The notes beneath the pieces were generated by a model. The model worked only from the letters and a program-made list of their open reading frames with translations, ran no database searches and had not been told where the DNA came from. Position numbers and translations under genes: made by a program. Shown here piece after piece: positions 63,027 to 64,000 of a stretch of DNA of 64,000 nucleotides. Source of the DNA: DATARH01 sp963746885. Lineage in GTDB: Bacteria > Pseudomonadota > Alphaproteobacteria > ATCC43930 > CGMCC-115725. Where the stretch lies: contig CAVVDM010000014.1 of the NCBI GenBank assembly GCA_963746885.1, forward strand, positions 124,001 to 188,000, written 5' to 3'. Each line of letters begins with the position of its first letter. Within the stretch, counting starts at the first letter, position 1.

Positions 63027-63734
63027 CGGCGCGCCCGCCGCGCGGCGGTGCCACCCCGACCGGCGCCCGCCCGCTGGCGGTGCGCGTCAGAAGCGCGCGG
63101 CGGCGCAAATCGTCCTCGACCGAGTGGCTCCAACGCCAGCTCAACGACCCGTTTGTCGCCGAGGCGCGCCGCCTCGGCTACCGCTCGCGCGCCGCCTTCA
63201 AGCTGATCCAGCTCGACGAGCGCTTTCGCCTGCTCGCGCCGGGCCGCCGCGTCGTCGACCTCGGATGTGCCCCCGGCGGCTGGACGCAGGTCGCGGTGGA
63301 GCGGGTCGGCGCGGCGGGGCAGGTCGTCGGCATCGACCTGTCGGCGACCGATCCGATCGCCGGCGCGACGGTTCTGCAAGGCGATTTCCGCGATCCCGAG
63401 ACGGCCGAGCGGCTGCGCGCCGCGCTCGGCGGCCCGGCGGACCTCGTGCTCAGCGACATGGCGGCGCCGGCCACCGGCCATGCCGCGACCGACCATCTGC
63501 GCATCGTCGCGCTGGCCGAGGAGGCCTTTGCTCTGGCCCAGACCCTCCTCAAGCCGGGCGGCGGCTTCGTCGCCAAGGTGTTCCAGGGCGGCGCCGAGGG
63601 CGCGCTGCTGGCTGCCCTCAAGCGCGCCTTCGCCGAGCTGCGCCACGCCAAGCCGGCAGCGAGCCGCGCCGAATTCGGCGGAGACCTACGTCGTCGCCAA
63701 GGGCTTTCGCGGCCCATCGAAAAATGGCGCATAG
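63023..63734 (+). CDS. rlmE: 23S rRNA (uridine-2'-O-)-methyltransferase RlmE (one-base frameshift)
   Basis: RlmE methylates the 2'-OH of U2552 (E. coli numbering) in 23S rRNA. The product shows SSSTEWLQRQLNDPFVAEAR, the catalytic Lys in RAAFKLIQLDERFRLL, motif I DLGCAPGGWTQVAVE, Asp in LVLSDMAAPATGHAATDHLR, and the second Lys in GFVAKVFQG. The frame breaks at GAATTC (63671-63676); skipping one T gives SAETYVVAKGFRGPS and the normal end at 63734. Without the skip the frame continues to 63796 as unrelated sequence. It starts at TTG 63023, overlapping the ppx/gppA stop. Confidence 0.88.
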
Positions 63735-63845
63735 CTGCCGCGCCGGCACGCCTTAAAGACGGGAACTGGACCGGCGGCTCACCCGGACTTACATAAGCGC
63801 GATGTCAACCGACAATCGATCCAACAATCCGTGAGCGCGGACGCT

Positions 63846-64000
63846 ATGGAAATCCGGCAGGCGCTGACCTTCGACGACGTGATGCTGGTGCCGGCCGCCT
63901 CGAACATCCTGCCGGGCGGCACCGACACCCGGACCCGCATCACCCGCGAGATCGAGCTTGGCATCCCGCTCATCTCGGCGGCGATGGACACGGTGACCGA
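63846..64000 (+). CDS. guaB: IMP dehydrogenase GuaB (N-terminal part, runs off the edge)
   Basis: The first 51 codons are inside the window. They read MEIRQALTFDDVMLVPAASN, then RTRITREIELGIPLISAAMD, the invariant N-terminus of IMP dehydrogenase. The enzyme oxidises IMP to XMP in GMP synthesis. The CBS pair and catalytic Cys loop lie beyond the window. Position after rlmE is a common alphaproteobacterial order. Confidence 0.93.
   Translation, partial: MEIRQALTFDDVMLVPAASNILPGGTDTRTRITREIELGIPLISAAMDTVT

Overview
This 64 kb window is a GC-rich, gene-dense piece of a bacterial chromosome, almost certainly from an alphaproteobacterium (Rhodospirillales/Hyphomicrobiales-like). The evidence is the split F0 ATP synthase cluster (atpI-B-E-G-F with a b' subunit and no F1 genes), a SAM-II riboswitch in front of metZ, a DUF4169 gene, a hopanoid-type HpnB glycosyltransferase, and the ppx/gppA-rlmE-guaB order at the right edge. 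I see no phage, insertion sequence, CRISPR array, rRNA or tRNA.

Layout. 0-4 kb: start of a PuuE-like deacetylase, a small cytochrome c, then a Met/His-rich secreted repeat protein divergent from a Cu+ P1B-ATPase. 4-10.3 kb: an MscS channel and a complete branched-chain amino acid-type ABC importer (livK-H-MG-F, with the second permease and first ATPase fused). 10.4-16.8 kb: the cell-elongation operon mreB-C-D-mrdA-rodA plus an unknown gene. 17-23 kb: small DNA-binding/DUF genes, a macrodomain protein, a divergent ECF sigma/OmpR-type regulator pair, hpnB, a sterol desaturase-like enzyme and a beta-propeller protein. 23.2-25.7 kb: F0 ATP synthase. 25.8-38.4 kb: mixed metabolism, including a methyltransferase, an unusually AT-rich TM2 protein, a TauD-type dioxygenase, an MBL-fold/racemase pair, fabI, aroC, a secreted glycosidase-like protein, a NIPSNAP protein, an Ldh2-type dehydrogenase, an aminotransferase and gamma-glutamyltransferase. 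38.7-45.1 kb: a polysaccharide initiation/export module. 45.1-52.6 kb: metZ under a SAM-II riboswitch, an HMG-CoA lyase family gene, hydantoinase/oxoprolinase A and B, and a class III CoA-transferase. 52.6-57.5 kb: a divergent sigma54-type response regulator and hybrid histidine kinase. 57.7-61.8 kb: catabolic genes (HpaI aldolase, SMP-30, 2-hydroxyacid dehydrogenase, amidohydrolase). 62-64 kb: ppx/gppA, rlmE and the start of guaB.

The most striking global feature is a set of eight reading-frame breaks in seven otherwise well-conserved genes (copA, mreC, an Asp/Glu racemase-like gene, aroC twice, the glycosidase-like gene, a small lipoprotein gene, rlmE). Every one is repaired by skipping a single base, i.e. 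all behave as one-base insertions, and three lie at the same hexamer GAATTC. Consensus-sequence error is more likely than gene decay, because several of these genes are normally essential. I list these genes as CDS over their full repaired extent.

The best biological leads are the Met/His-rich repeat protein beside the copper ATPase, the polysaccharide export module whose CpsD-like ATPase lacks the Walker A lysine, the SAM-II riboswitch with its terminator, and the AT-rich TM2 gene.
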